45,892 nucleotides of DNA, taken from an uncultured Ruminococcus sp. GTDB taxonomy: Bacteria; Bacillota; Clostridia; Oscillospirales; Ruminococcaceae. Below, piece after piece: positions 17,607-27,082 of this stretch. The first letter of the stretch is position 1. The number at the start of each line of letters is the position of its first letter. Under the pieces are notes generated by a model that saw only the letters and a list, made by a program, of their open reading frames with translations, had not been told where the DNA came from and did not search any database. The stretch covers positions 1 through 45,892 of the forward strand of contig CAMWYX010000015.1 of NCBI GenBank assembly GCA_947178575.1, given 5' to 3'. Position numbers and translations under genes: made by a program.

Positions 17607-17858
17607 ATGTCACATAGTAAACATACAAAACGTGGCTATTCGCTGTATATAGAAAAATGGAATCGTTCAGCCAAAAAATATATAAATACTTGTGCTATAT
17701 GCGGACATAAAGGTTACAGTCCCGTGATAGAGCATGATGAATTTTGTAATCATGTGATACAAAAAGAATTATCAAAAACACTTTGTAAATTGAGTTTAGA
17801 TGAATTTGGAAGATGTGAAGATTGTGCAAGGATACATGACAAATATATAAACAAATAA
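17607..17858 (+). CDS. Small cysteine-rich (zinc-type) protein, unknown
   Basis: 83 aa, basic N-terminus, then CAICGHKGY (about 29-37) and a later CEDC (about 71-74), a spacing that would suit a four-cysteine zinc site. His44 and Cys47/His49 (EHDEFCNHVI) could also bind metal. GGGGTGAAAG precedes the ATG. It lies between the ilvC terminator and ilvD, is clearly richer in A/T than its neighbours, and uses codons such as AAA, ATA and TTA heavily, so it may be a recent insertion. I do not recognise a family. The ribosome site and the ordered Cys pairs argue that it is a real gene. Confidence 0.72.
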   Translation: MSHSKHTKRGYSLYIEKWNRSAKKYINTCAICGHKGYSPVIEHDEFCNHVIQKELSKTLCKLSLDEFGRCEDCARIHDKYINK

Positions 17859-17897
17859 GTTTTTATTTGAAATTAATTTTAAATGAGGTAAAAAATT

Positions 17898-19559
17898 ATG
17901 AGTGAAAATTTTTTCTGTTCAGGAGTTGAAAAAGCGTCACAGCGTTCACTTTTCAACGCTCTCGGACATACAAAAGAGGAAATGAAACGTCCGCTTGTAG
18001 GTATCGTTTCATCATATAATGAAATTGTTCCCGGACATATGAATATTGACAAAATCGTTGAGGCTGTAAAGCTCGGCGTTGCAATGAACGGCGGTACACC
18101 TGTCGTATTCCCTGCAATTGCAGTATGCGACGGTATTGCTATGGGTCATACCGGAATGAAATATTCCCTTGTTACCCGTGATTTGATTGCCGATTCAACT
18201 GAATGTATGGCGCTTGCACATCATTTTGACGCACTTGTTATGATTCCGAACTGTGACAAGAACGTTCCCGGACTTCTTATGGCTGCGGCAAGAATAAATG
18301 TTCCTACAATATTCGTAAGCGGAGGTCCTATGCTTGCCGGTCACGTAAAGGGAAAGAAAACAAGTCTTTCAAGTATGTTCGAGGCTGTAGGTGCTTACAC
18401 AGCAGGAAGAATGTCTCTTGAAGACGTTGAGGAATACGAAAACAATGCCTGTCCGACCTGCGGTTCATGCTCCGGAATGTATACGGCAAATTCAATGAAC
18501 TGCCTCACCGAAGTTCTTGGAATGGGACTTAAAGGAAACGGAACGATTCCGGCTGTTTATTCCGAAAGAATAAAACTTGCAAAAACAGCAGGTATGCAGG
18601 TTATGGAACTCTACAGAAACAATATCAGACCACTTGACATCATGACAGAAAAAGCGTTCATGAATGCTCTTACTGCCGATATGGCTCTCGGCTGTTCTAC
18701 AAACAGTATGCTTCACCTTCCGGCTATTGCAAACGAATGCGGAGTGAATATAAATCTTGACATTGCAAACGAAATCAGTGCAAGAACGCCCAATCTCTGT
18801 CATCTTGCTCCTGCCGGTCATACGTATATGGAAGATTTGAACGAAGCCGGCGGAGTTTATGCTGTTCTGAACGAGCTTTCAAAGAAAAATCTGATAAATC
18901 TCGACTGCATGACGGTTACAGGAAAAACAGTAGGCGAAAATATTTCCGGCTGTATCAACAAAGACCCCGATACAATACGCCCCATTGAAAATCCATACAG
19001 CGAAACAGGCGGAATTGCGGTTCTGCGTGGAAATCTTGCTCCTGACAGGTGCGTTGTAAAGAGAAGTGCGGTAGCTCCTGAAATGCTTGTACACAGCGGA
19101 CCTGCCCGTGTATTCGACAGCGAGGAAGAAGCTATCAAAGTAATTTACGAGGGCGGAATAAAAGCCGGTGACGTTGTTGTTATCCGTTATGAAGGTCCTG
19201 CAGGCGGTCCGGGAATGCGTGAAATGCTCTCGCCTACTTCTGCAATTCAGGGAGCAGGTCTCGGCTCTACGGTTGCGTTAATCACAGACGGAAGATTCAG
19301 CGGTGCAACACGGGGAGCGGCAATTGGTCATGTTTCACCGGAAGCCGTAAACGGCGGAACTATTGCATATGTCAAGGACGGCGATATTATTTCTATCGAT
19401 ATTCCGAACTACAGCATCAATCTTGAAGTTTCCGACGAAGAACTTGCAGAACGCCGCAAATCAATGCCGATAAAGAAAAAAGAGGGAATCACCGGTTATC
19501 TTAAACGTTATGCTTCTATGGTTTCATCTGCCGACAAGGGAGCAATAATAAATAAATAA
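17898..19559 (+). CDS. ilvD: Dihydroxy-acid dehydratase
   Basis: Dehydrates 2,3-dihydroxyisovalerate and its ethyl analogue to the 2-oxo acids of valine and isoleucine; an Fe-S and Mg enzyme. 553 aa, full length for IlvD/Edd. Cluster cysteines are in [12 protein letters not shown] (about 74-85), [10 protein letters not shown] (about 115-124) and [19 protein letters not shown] (about 184-202). The C-terminal swivel domain has [24 protein letters not shown] and [10 protein letters not shown]. Ribosome site GAGGT before ATG. The Fe-S cluster type ([4Fe-4S] or [2Fe-2S]) cannot be decided by eye. It is followed 1 bp later by an acyltransferase gene. Confidence 0.97.
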   Translation: MSENFFCSGVEKASQRSLFNALGHTKEEMKRPLVGIVSSYNEIVPGHMNIDKIVEAVKLGVAMNGGTPVVFPAIAVCDGIAMGHTGMKYSLVTRDLIADSTECMALAHHFDALVMIPNCDKNVPGLLMAAARINVPTIFVSGGPMLAGHVKGKKTSLSSMFEAVGAYTAGRMSLEDVEEYENNACPTCGSCSGMYTANSMNCLTEVLGMGLKGNGTIPAVYSERIKLAKTAGMQVMELYRNNIRPLDIMTEKAFMNALTADMALGCSTNSMLHLPAIANECGVNINLDIANEISARTPNLCHLAPAGHTYMEDLNEAGGVYAVLNELSKKNLINLDCMTVTGKTVGENISGCINKDPDTIRPIENPYSETGGIAVLRGNLAPDRCVVKRSAVAPEMLVHSGPARVFDSEEEAIKVIYEGGIKAGDVVVIRYEGPAGGPGMREMLSPTSAIQGAGLGSTVALITDGRFSGATRGAAIGHVSPEAVNGGTIAYVKDGDIISIDIPNYSINLEVSDEELAERRKSMPIKKKEGITGYLKRYASMVSSADKGAIINK

Positions 19560-19560
19560 T

Positions 19561-20712
19561 ATGTTTAATCGTGAAGATACCAAAGCGTTGAAAGGAATAG
19601 CGGTTATAATGATGATGCTTCACCATCTTGTTGCATTCAGCGACCGCTATCCTAAAGAATTTGAAGGATTTAAATCTCTCTGGGAAGGATTTGTCACAGA
19701 AGGTTATCTTGGAAATTTGTCCAACAATGTACGTCTGTGCGTGGCTATTTTCTTTTTTCTCGGCGGATACGGTATGTACAAGCAAACCGAAAAAGGAAAA
19801 TATTCTCTGTTTAATTCTGTTGTCAGGCTTTTCAGAAACTACTGGAAAGTATTTGTAATATTTGTACCTATAGCATTTATATTTTTCCGGCGTTCCGGAG
19901 AAGATATATGTTATCTCTCTACAAGGTATGATGTACAGGACGTAAAATCGCTTATAACAACTGTTATATCAAATTTCTTTGCCTTATCCAGCAGTATAAA
20001 CAGCGAATGGTGGTTTATACAGACATATATATGTGTAATGCTTCTGGGGTCAGTTTACTGTACACTCCTGCGGAAAAACAAATATTTTGCAGTGGAACTG
20101 TTTATCGTATTCATAATAGATATACTCGTAAGAAGCTTTTTCCCTGCGCTTAAATCTGTTGAGGGATTAAATATGCTCGGAAATAACTTCTTTTATAACA
20201 GACTGCTTATACTTGAAAATCCTGCTCAATGTTTCTTTGCCGGAATAACATTTGCCAAATTTGATGCGGTAGTAAAAATAAAGAAAAAACTTTCGGAAAT
20301 ACCGTTCAGTACATTTATATCACTTCTCGGAGTATTTGCGGTTATGTGGTGCAGAGGATTTGTTCTGGGCGATTTATTTGATATTGTGTATGCAATAGCA
20401 TTCACTGTAACAGTATCACAGTTCTTTGATGGTGTGAAGCCTGTCAAGAAGATTTTCGGCTATCTCGGAAAACACAGTACAAATATATGGCTTATTCATT
20501 CGTTTTTCTGTTATTATTTCCTCGAAGTTACAAAAATCGTATACATTACCAGAAATGTATGGATTGACCTGCTGATACTTACTGTTATGTCGCTTGCAGC
20601 ATCAATTATCGTAGATTTTATTTTCAAATGGATTTCTGTTTTTTATGATAAATTCAAAATCTGGAGTACGGCAATAACAAATCCGAAAGTTTTAAAGACA
20701 GGTAACAAATAA
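19561..20712 (+). CDS. AT3-family membrane acyltransferase
   Basis: 383 aa polytopic membrane protein of the acyltransferase-3 family (OafA/WecH-like), which transfers acetyl or similar groups to sugars, peptidoglycan or lipids at the membrane. The N-terminal RxxDTKALKGIAVIMMMLHHLV element matches the family's first helix with its catalytic His (H21-H22 region). FFFLGGYGMY (about 64-73) and NSEWWFIQTYICVMLLG (about 141-157) are the next typical segments; about ten membrane helices are visible, and the last third has GYLGKHSTNIWLIHSFF. It starts 1 bp after ilvD with no evident ribosome site, so translation may depend on re-initiation. It has no obvious link to amino acid synthesis; the substrate is unknown. 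Confidence 0.88.
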   Translation: MFNREDTKALKGIAVIMMMLHHLVAFSDRYPKEFEGFKSLWEGFVTEGYLGNLSNNVRLCVAIFFFLGGYGMYKQTEKGKYSLFNSVVRLFRNYWKVFVIFVPIAFIFFRRSGEDICYLSTRYDVQDVKSLITTVISNFFALSSSINSEWWFIQTYICVMLLGSVYCTLLRKNKYFAVELFIVFIIDILVRSFFPALKSVEGLNMLGNNFFYNRLLILENPAQCFFAGITFAKFDAVVKIKKKLSEIPFSTFISLLGVFAVMWCRGFVLGDLFDIVYAIAFTVTVSQFFDGVKPVKKIFGYLGKHSTNIWLIHSFFCYYFLEVTKIVYITRNVWIDLLILTVMSLAASIIVDFIFKWISVFYDKFKIWSTAITNPKVLKTGNK

Positions 20713-20746
20713 AACTATAATATGACTATGTGGAGGTATTTATATT

Positions 20747-21271
20747 ATGGAAAAAATCAAAGAATATATCAGCAATCTTAAAACCGATGATATTCCGTGG
20801 GGCAGAATGGTTACGGCTTACGACACAGCAGAAAATTATCCTGAATATCTTACCGTTCTTGAAAGTATGCAGGATATTAAGGAAATGAACGAGGCTCTTG
20901 ACAATATATCAGATTTTGAACATCAAGGCACGTTGTTCACACCTGCTCCGTTTGTACTTGTCTTTCTTGTAAGAATTTATAAAAAAGCAAAACAGACAAA
21001 CACTCCCGAAGCTGAATGGCTTGCGAAAGAACTGGACAAAAGTTTTAAATACTATCTTGAAATATGCGAAGAGTTTGAACAGAACTATGAACATGATGAC
21101 CCACTGACAGAATTTTCAGATATGCTTGATGAAAAATATCTTCTCCCCGAAGATTATACGGAAGATGATTTGGAAGAATACTATGAAAATTTTATGCCTG
21201 ATGACTGCTTTTACAGCTTGTATTACTATTCGGGCATTATTTTGAAAGACTATGATAAGAATATTCAATAA
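20747..21271 (+). CDS. Acidic helical protein of unknown function
   Basis: 174 aa, strong ribosome site TGGAGG before the ATG. Highly acidic toward the C-terminus (EDYTEDDLEEYYENFMPDD) and rich in helices; DIPWGRMVTAYDTAENYPEYL near the N-terminus and a hydrophobic stretch FTPAPFVLVFLVRIY (about 65-79) are its most distinctive parts. There is no signal peptide. It resembles hypothetical proteins of Clostridia that I cannot name with certainty. The following GNAT gene begins inside it (20-bp overlap), so the two are co-translated. The segment is more A/T-rich than the leu/ilv genes around it. Confidence 0.8.
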   Translation: MEKIKEYISNLKTDDIPWGRMVTAYDTAENYPEYLTVLESMQDIKEMNEALDNISDFEHQGTLFTPAPFVLVFLVRIYKKAKQTNTPEAEWLAKELDKSFKYYLEICEEFEQNYEHDDPLTEFSDMLDEKYLLPEDYTEDDLEEYYENFMPDDCFYSLYYYSGIILKDYDKNIQ

Positions 21272-21674
21272 TAATGACATTAATCGTGTTATGACTATAT
21301 GGCTTAAATCAAATACAGATTCACATTCTTTCATAAGTCCGGATTACTGGAAAGAAAAATACGCTGAAGTAATGTTAATGATACCACAGGCGGAAGTATA
21401 TATTTACGAAAGCGACGGTGTAATAGAAGGTTTTATCGGACTTGACAATAATTATATAGCTGGAATATTTGTTGACAAACCATACAGGTCAAATGGTGTC
21501 GGAACATCTCTTCTCAATTTTGCAAAAAATTGCAGAAACAAACTGATTTTAACTGTATATGAAAAAAATCAGTCAGCTGTAAAATTCTACGAAAAATCGG
21601 GCTTTATACTTGAATCAACAGGCAAAGACAGAGATACTTTACAGACAGAATATACTATGAAATGGAAACGATAG
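21252..21674 (+). CDS. GNAT-family N-acetyltransferase
   Basis: 140 aa, a single GNAT fold that uses acetyl-CoA to acetylate an amine. The start MIRIFNNNDINRVMTIWLKSN is typical of the YjaB/YiaC-like subgroup. The acetyl-CoA loop is in IFVDKPYRSNGVGTSLL (motif A, R/QxxGxG as RSNGVGTS, about 74-90), and motif B is in VYEKNQSAVKFYEKSGF (about 98-114). The start overlaps the acidic gene by 20 bp with no strong ribosome site. The substrate is unknown. It is the last of the three non-pathway genes between ilvD and leuC. Confidence 0.9.
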   Translation: MIRIFNNNDINRVMTIWLKSNTDSHSFISPDYWKEKYAEVMLMIPQAEVYIYESDGVIEGFIGLDNNYIAGIFVDKPYRSNGVGTSLLNFAKNCRNKLILTVYEKNQSAVKFYEKSGFILESTGKDRDTLQTEYTMKWKR

Positions 21675-21726
21675 ATAATTATTTATCAAATATAAAATAA
21701 ATTTATCTGAAAGGAATGATTATAAA

Positions 21727-22986
21727 ATGGGTATGACAATGACACAGAAAATACTTGCGGCTCATGCAGGGCTGGAAAGCGTTCAGGCAGGACAGCTTAT
21801 TCTTGCAGAGCTTGATTTGGTACTCGGCAACGATATTACATCGCCGGTTGCTATCAAGGAATTTTCCAAACTCAACAAAGAGGGCGTTTTTGATAAGGAT
21901 AAAGTAACAATGGTTATGGACCATTTCGCCCCGAACAAAGACATCAAAGCCGCCGAACAGTGCAAGATGTGCCGTGATTTCTGCGGTGAAAACGAGGTAA
22001 CACATTTCTATGACGTAGGCGAAATGGGAATAGAACACGCTCTGCTTCCCGAAAAAGGTCTCGTCACCGCCGGAAATGCAGTTATCGGAGCTGATTCCCA
22101 TACCTGCACATACGGAGCACTGGGAGCATTCTCCACCGGCGTAGGCTCAACAGATATGGCGTGCGGAATGGCAATCGGAAAGGCATGGTTTAAAGTTCCG
22201 TCGGCTATAAAGTTCAATCTTACCGGAAAACTCAGAAAATACGTTTCCGGAAAAGATGTTATACTGCATATAATCGGAAAAATCGGCGTTGACGGTGCGT
22301 TGTACCGCTCAATGGAATTTACTGGCGAAGGACTTTCCTCACTCTCTATGGCTGACCGTCTCTGTATCGCAAATATGGCGATTGAAGCCGGTGCAAAAAA
22401 CGGAATCTTTTCCGTTGATGATATTACCCTTGAATATATCAAGGCTCATGGCGGTGCAGAACCGAAGATTTTCAAAGCTGACGATGATGCCGTATATGAC
22501 GAGGTAATTGACATAAATCTTTCCGAAATCGAACCCACTGTATCATTCCCGCATCTTCCGGAGAATGCAAAAACTTTCGACCAGTTCGGCGATATAGAGA
22601 TACAGCAGGTCGTAATCGGTTCATGCACAAACGGCAGACTTGAAGATTTACAGGAAGCCGCAGAAATCATGAAAGGCAGAAAGTGTGCAAAGGGTGTACG
22701 TGTTATTGTTATTCCGGCAACACAGCAGATTTATCTTGATGCTATGGAACAGGGACTCCTTAAAATATTCATCGAAGCCGGTGCTGTAGTTTCAACTCCG
22801 ACGTGCGGTCCTTGTCTCGGCGGATATATGGGAATACTCGCCGCCGGTGAACGTGCTGTCGCCACAACAAACAGAAACTTTGTAGGTCGTATGGGTCACG
22901 TTGAATCGGAAGTATATCTTGCAAGTCCGGCAACAGCGGCAGCAAGTGCAGTTACAGGAAAAATCACAAGTCCCTGGAATATATGA
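21727..22986 (+). CDS. leuC: 3-isopropylmalate dehydratase, large subunit
   Basis: Isomerises 2-isopropylmalate to 3-isopropylmalate with LeuD; aconitase-type [4Fe-4S] enzyme. 419 aa, the short HACN/LeuC form of anaerobes and archaea. Visible hallmarks: [11 protein letters not shown] at the N-terminus, [24 protein letters not shown] (about 118-141) with the first cluster Cys, [14 protein letters not shown] (about 295-308) and the paired cluster cysteines [11 protein letters not shown] (about 355-365). GAAAGGAATG lies before the ATG. Because of its subfamily, homoaconitase or dimethylmalate activity would be possible from sequence alone; adjacency to leuD and leuB settles the leucine role. Confidence 0.95.
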   Translation: MGMTMTQKILAAHAGLESVQAGQLILAELDLVLGNDITSPVAIKEFSKLNKEGVFDKDKVTMVMDHFAPNKDIKAAEQCKMCRDFCGENEVTHFYDVGEMGIEHALLPEKGLVTAGNAVIGADSHTCTYGALGAFSTGVGSTDMACGMAIGKAWFKVPSAIKFNLTGKLRKYVSGKDVILHIIGKIGVDGALYRSMEFTGEGLSSLSMADRLCIANMAIEAGAKNGIFSVDDITLEYIKAHGGAEPKIFKADDDAVYDEVIDINLSEIEPTVSFPHLPENAKTFDQFGDIEIQQVVIGSCTNGRLEDLQEAAEIMKGRKCAKGVRVIVIPATQQIYLDAMEQGLLKIFIEAGAVVSTPTCGPCLGGYMGILAAGERAVATTNRNFVGRMGHVESEVYLASPATAAASAVTGKITSPWNI

Positions 22987-23001
22987 AAGGAGTTCACCAA
23001 A

Positions 23002-23496
23002 ATGAAATATACAGGAAATGTTATAAAGTATGGTGATAACATCGATACAGATGTTATCATTCCTGCACGTTATCTCAATACAAGCGACCACAAGGAACTC
23101 GCTTCACACTGCATGGAGGATTTGGACAAGACATTCACATCACGTGTTCAGGCAGGCGACATCATCACAGCAGGATTCAACTTTGGCTGCGGCTCTTCCC
23201 GTGAACACGCTCCGATTGCAATAAAAGCAAGCGGAATTTCAGTTGTAATTGCGAGAAGTTTCGCACGTATCTTCTACAGAAACTCAATCAATATCGGACT
23301 TGCAATTGTTGAATGTCCCGAAGCCGTTGACGGTATCAGTGAGGGTGATAAGGTCGAAGCCGATTTGGACAACGGTATAATCAGAAATCTCACTACAGGT
23401 GCTGAATTTAAGACAGAGCCGTTTCCGGAGTTCGTACAGAAGATTATCGAAAACGGCGGACTTATTAAATCAATCGCCGACGGAGTTATAAAATAA
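23002..23496 (+). CDS. leuD: 3-isopropylmalate dehydratase, small subunit
   Basis: 164 aa partner of LeuC forming the swivel domain. [26 protein letters not shown] at the N-terminus and the substrate-recognition segment [20 protein letters not shown] (about 58-77) are diagnostic, followed by [17 protein letters not shown]. The length fits the short LeuD2 type that pairs with the 419-residue LeuC. Strong AAAGGAG ribosome site; 15 bp after leuC. Confidence 0.95.
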   Translation: MKYTGNVIKYGDNIDTDVIIPARYLNTSDHKELASHCMEDLDKTFTSRVQAGDIITAGFNFGCGSSREHAPIAIKASGISVVIARSFARIFYRNSINIGLAIVECPEAVDGISEGDKVEADLDNGIIRNLTTGAEFKTEPFPEFVQKIIENGGLIKSIADGVIK

Positions 23497-23511
23497 AGGA
23501 GACAATCAAAA

Positions 23512-24585
23512 ATGGAATTTAATATCGCACTTCTAAAAGGCGACGGAATAGGTCCGGAAATCGTGGACAGCACTGTTGCCGTACTTAAAAAAACAGCTGA
23601 AAAATTCGGTCACAAGTTCAGTTTCACACCGTATCTTATCGGAGGCTGTGCAATTGATGCTACGGGAAAACCTCTTCCGCAGGAAACAGTTGACGGCTGT
23701 CTTGCAAGTGACAGCGTACTTCTCGGAGCTGTAGGAGGTCCGAAATGGGACGACCAGCCCGGCGAAAACAGACCCGAAAAAGCACTGCTCGGAATCCGTT
23801 CCGCCCTCGGACTTTATACAAATTTACGTCCTGCAAAACTCTATCCGGCACTCCGGAACGCTTCACCGCTTAAAGATGAAATAGTCGGCGACGGTTTCGA
23901 CCTGATGATTGTCCGTGAACTCACAGGCGGAATCTACTTCGGCGACAGAGGCTACAGACAAGGAAAATACGGCGAAGAAGCTTTCGACACGGAAGCCTAC
24001 AGCGTTACGGAAATCGAGCGTATAGGACGTGTTGCATTTGATTCCGCAATGAAACGCAACAAAAAACTCTGCAGTATCGACAAGGCAAACGTTCTCGAAT
24101 CCTCACGCCTCTGGAGAAAGACAATGCATAAACTTTCAGAGGAATATCCGGAAGTTGAATACAGTGATATGTTCGTTGACAATGCAGCAATGCAGCTGGT
24201 ACGCAATCCCCGTCAGTTTGATGTCATTGTAACTTCAAATATGTTCGGCGATATTCTTTCGGACGAAGCCTCACAGATTACTGGTTCAATCGGTATGCTT
24301 GCGAGTGCGTCAATGGGTTCGACTACACGTGGAATGTACGAGCCGATTCACGGTTCTGCTCCCGATATTGCAGGTCAGAACAAGGCTAATCCGATTGCTA
24401 CTATTCTTTCGGGAGCTATGATGCTCAGATTTTCGTTCGGACTTTCCGAAGAAGCCGACGCAATTGAAAAAGCTGTTGACAGGGTTCTGAATGACGGCTG
24501 GAGAACTGCCGATTTAATGGGAAGTTCCGACGGCACACCGCTTACGTGCACCGAAATGACACAGAAAATTTTAGAGGTACTGTAA
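23512..24585 (+). CDS. leuB: 3-isopropylmalate dehydrogenase
   Basis: NAD-dependent oxidative decarboxylation of 3-isopropylmalate to 4-methyl-2-oxopentanoate, the last leucine-specific step before transamination. 357 aa. N-terminal [15 protein letters not shown], the substrate arginines in [16 protein letters not shown] (about 101-116) and [12 protein letters not shown] (about 131-142), the metal aspartates in [22 protein letters not shown] and the NAD site [18 protein letters not shown] (about 281-298) are all present. AAAGGAG ribosome site, 15 bp after leuD. Its stop overlaps the next start by 1 bp (TAATG). Confidence 0.97.
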   Translation: MEFNIALLKGDGIGPEIVDSTVAVLKKTAEKFGHKFSFTPYLIGGCAIDATGKPLPQETVDGCLASDSVLLGAVGGPKWDDQPGENRPEKALLGIRSALGLYTNLRPAKLYPALRNASPLKDEIVGDGFDLMIVRELTGGIYFGDRGYRQGKYGEEAFDTEAYSVTEIERIGRVAFDSAMKRNKKLCSIDKANVLESSRLWRKTMHKLSEEYPEVEYSDMFVDNAAMQLVRNPRQFDVIVTSNMFGDILSDEASQITGSIGMLASASMGSTTRGMYEPIHGSAPDIAGQNKANPIATILSGAMMLRFSFGLSEEADAIEKAVDRVLNDGWRTADLMGSSDGTPLTCTEMTQKILEVL

Positions 24586-25790
24586 TGCCTAATCTCAGGG
24601 AAAAACTTGATAATCTTTACTGCGGATTATGTTCGCTTGCCGTATTCCGGAATCTGCTTGATGACAGCGTTATATCCGCACTTGCAAATCTTATGAGAGA
24701 ACAGGCGGAGGACAATCATTTCAGCATTGACAGTTATTCCGGATTCGTTTCGGAATTATACAGACATTCCGCAAATCTCAGCACGTATATTCTTGATGCC
24801 GTGCTGAATGACGATAATTTCTATATCGTCCGGAAAGGTGCAGGATTTACCGAATCAGAACCCGAAATCGAAAACGCCGTATATAACGAACTCGGAATAT
24901 TGCAGGAAATCTCATGTCTTTCACCTGATGACCTGCAATGCGGATATTACCGGAATATCACGCTTCCACGCTGGAGAAACAGCGAAATCGATTTTGTTCC
25001 GGAATACAGAAAGCACGTTGAAGATATAGGAAAATACGGCTACGGAAAATATCGCAAAAATATCATGTTCAACCTGAAAAACGGCAGAACTTTTCCGGTA
25101 AGCTCTCCCGACAGGCAGAAACTTTCGGAACTTTTCGGCTATGAACGTGAAAGAAATGCAGTTATCAACAACACGCTTGCACTTATCAACGGAAAAAAGG
25201 CTCAGAACGTTCTTTTATACGGCGATGCAGGAACGGGAAAATCTTCTACTGTAAAAGCAGTCGTGAACGAATTTGCAGACAGAGGTCTCCGGCTTGTTGA
25301 AATCACTAAAGAACAGTTAAGGGATATACCGGCACTTATTGACGAACTCAGTAAAAATCCGCTGAAATTCATTATATTTATTGATGATTTGAGTTTCACG
25401 GCAGGCGAAGACTGTTTCGGAGCACTGAAAGCGGTTTTAGAGGGTTCGGTTTCGTCAAGGTCTGACAATACGGTGATTTATGCCACAAGCAACCGCCGTC
25501 ATCTCATAAAAGAGAGTTTTTCAGACCGTGACGGCGACGACGTTCACAGGAATGATACAATGCAGGAAATGCTTTCGCTTTCGGCACGTTTCGGACTGCG
25601 TGTAAATTTCAGCCGTCCGGACAAGAAAAATTATACCGCTATTGCGGTTGAACTCGCAAAGGCAAACAATATCAATCTGACGGACGACGAAATAATACTC
25701 AAAGCGGAACAGTTCGCCATATCATCAGGAAACGGACGTTCACCGAGAACGGCACGTCAGTTTATCAATCAGTTAATTATGGAGATGTAA
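24585..25790 (+). CDS. DUF815-type AAA+ ATPase
   Basis: 401 aa from the ATG at 24585, with AGAGG upstream, overlapping the leuB stop by one base (TAATG), so it is translationally coupled. The N-terminal half (about 1-170) is an unassigned helical domain. The ATPase half has Walker A LLYGDAGTGKSSTVKA (about 206-221), Walker B FIIFIDDLSF (about 262-271), sensor region VIYATSNRRHLI and a C-terminal helical lid with SGNGRSPRTARQFINQL. This is the DUF815 (PF05673) family found in many bacteria; its client is unknown. Placement between leuB and ilvA is curious and may only reflect operon accretion. Confidence 0.9.
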   Translation: MPNLREKLDNLYCGLCSLAVFRNLLDDSVISALANLMREQAEDNHFSIDSYSGFVSELYRHSANLSTYILDAVLNDDNFYIVRKGAGFTESEPEIENAVYNELGILQEISCLSPDDLQCGYYRNITLPRWRNSEIDFVPEYRKHVEDIGKYGYGKYRKNIMFNLKNGRTFPVSSPDRQKLSELFGYERERNAVINNTLALINGKKAQNVLLYGDAGTGKSSTVKAVVNEFADRGLRLVEITKEQLRDIPALIDELSKNPLKFIIFIDDLSFTAGEDCFGALKAVLEGSVSSRSDNTVIYATSNRRHLIKESFSDRDGDDVHRNDTMQEMLSLSARFGLRVNFSRPDKKNYTAIAVELAKANNINLTDDEIILKAEQFAISSGNGRSPRTARQFINQLIMEM

Positions 25791-25793
25791 AAA

Positions 25794-26993
25794 ATGCTTA
25801 CACTTGATAAAGTCTATCATGCAAAATACATTCTTAAACAGGTTATAAGGGAAACAGATGTCATTCATGCCCCGAAAATCAACCCCGATTCCGAAATCTG
25901 GCTTAAAACCGAAAACCTTCAGATTACTGGTTCTTTCAAGGTGCGTGGGGCTTACTATAAAATGTCGTGTCTCTCCGAAGAGGAAAAAGCAAGAGGAGTT
26001 ATAGCCTGCTCAGCCGGAAACCATGCTCAGGGAGTTGCTCTTGCCGCTGCAAGAAACGGAATAAAATCAATTATCTGTCTCCCAGATGGTGCACCTATTT
26101 CAAAGGTTGAAGCAACAAGGAGCTACGGTGCAGAAGTCTGTCTCGTAAAGGGTGTATATGATGATGCGTATGCTGAGGCTCTCAGACAGCGTGATGAATA
26201 CGGCTATACATTCATTCACCCTTTTGATGACGAAAATGTCATTGCAGGTCAGGGAACTATCGGTCTTGAACTTATAGAACAGATTCCCGACATGGACGCA
26301 GTAATTATCCCGATTGGCGGAGGCGGACTTATATCCGGCGTTGCGTTTGCAATAAAAAGCCTCAACCCCAATATAAAGGTGTACGGAGTTCAGGCAGCCG
26401 GTGCGCCGAGTATGTTCAACTCTATAAACGACGGCAAAATAGAATGTCTTGACGGTGTTTCCACCATTGCCGACGGAATCGCAGTAAAAGAACCCGGCGA
26501 AAATACGTTCAGTCTTGTTTCGCAGTATGTTGATGAAATTGTTACGGTTACGGACGACGAAATTTCTGCGGCTATTCTTGCACTCATGGAACAGCAGAAA
26601 CTTGTGACAGAGGGTGCAGGAGCTGTTTCTGTGGCTGCGGCAATGTTCAACAAAGTTCCGGTTAAAGGAAAAAAAGCTGTCTGTCTGCTTTCAGGCGGAA
26701 ACATTGATGTTACCATTCTTTCACGTGTAATCAAGCGTGGACTTCTCATGACCGGACGCAATACAACCCTTAATATCGAACTTCTCGACAAGCCGGGTCA
26801 GCTTATGGAAGTATCACGCATAATCGCAGAACTCGGCGGAAATGTAATATCACTTCACCACGAACGTGCGAACGAGGGTTCAGATATAAACGGATGTTAT
26901 CTGCGGATAGCCCTTGAAACGAGAAATTATTCGCATACGCTTGAAATCAGAAACGCACTTACTCAGCGTGGATTCAGGATAACAAACGACTGA
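25794..26993 (+). CDS. ilvA: Threonine ammonia-lyase
   Basis: PLP enzyme converting threonine to 2-oxobutanoate and ammonia, the entry to isoleucine synthesis. 399 aa. PLP-lysine K49 in ITGSFKVRGAYYKM; cofactor-binding SAGNHAQGVALAA, glycine loop IPIGGGGLISG (about 171-181), and SGGNIDV (about 301-307). The C-terminal ACT domain (about 325-399: NIELLDKPGQLMEVSRIIAELGGNV) is single, giving the medium-length form. Biosynthetic or catabolic use depends on the ACT ligand; the leu/ilv context supports isoleucine feedback. GGAGATG ribosome site, 3 bp after the AAA+ gene. Confidence 0.94.
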   Translation: MLTLDKVYHAKYILKQVIRETDVIHAPKINPDSEIWLKTENLQITGSFKVRGAYYKMSCLSEEEKARGVIACSAGNHAQGVALAAARNGIKSIICLPDGAPISKVEATRSYGAEVCLVKGVYDDAYAEALRQRDEYGYTFIHPFDDENVIAGQGTIGLELIEQIPDMDAVIIPIGGGGLISGVAFAIKSLNPNIKVYGVQAAGAPSMFNSINDGKIECLDGVSTIADGIAVKEPGENTFSLVSQYVDEIVTVTDDEISAAILALMEQQKLVTEGAGAVSVAAAMFNKVPVKGKKAVCLLSGGNIDVTILSRVIKRGLLMTGRNTTLNIELLDKPGQLMEVSRIIAELGGNVISLHHERANEGSDINGCYLRIALETRNYSHTLEIRNALTQRGFRITND

Positions 26994-27007
26994 TTAAGAT
27001 AAAAAAT

Positions 27008-27052
27008 ATTCTGATTCCTGTGATATGATTTATTTATCACGGGAATCAGAAT
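27008..27052. repeat. Long inverted repeat between ilvA and ridA
   Basis: Two 18-base arms (27008-27025 and 27035-27052) are complementary except for one G-U-capable position, around a 9-nt loop. On the plus strand no T-run follows, but an A-run lies just before it. As RNA it would be a very stable hairpin: a 3'-end stabiliser for the leu/ilv message, a processing site, or a terminator for minus-strand transcription. Confidence 0.8.
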
Positions 27053-27082
27053 ACATGAATAATAAGAAAGGTTTTGATTTAA

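Noticed and set aside
24585..25790. The AAA+ gene as an insertion-sequence IstB-type ATPase
   Set aside because: No transposase, inverted ends or target duplications are nearby, and the N-terminal domain fits DUF815 better.
27008..27052. Intrinsic terminator for ilvA
   Set aside because: No T-run follows the stem on the plus strand, so it was listed as an inverted repeat.
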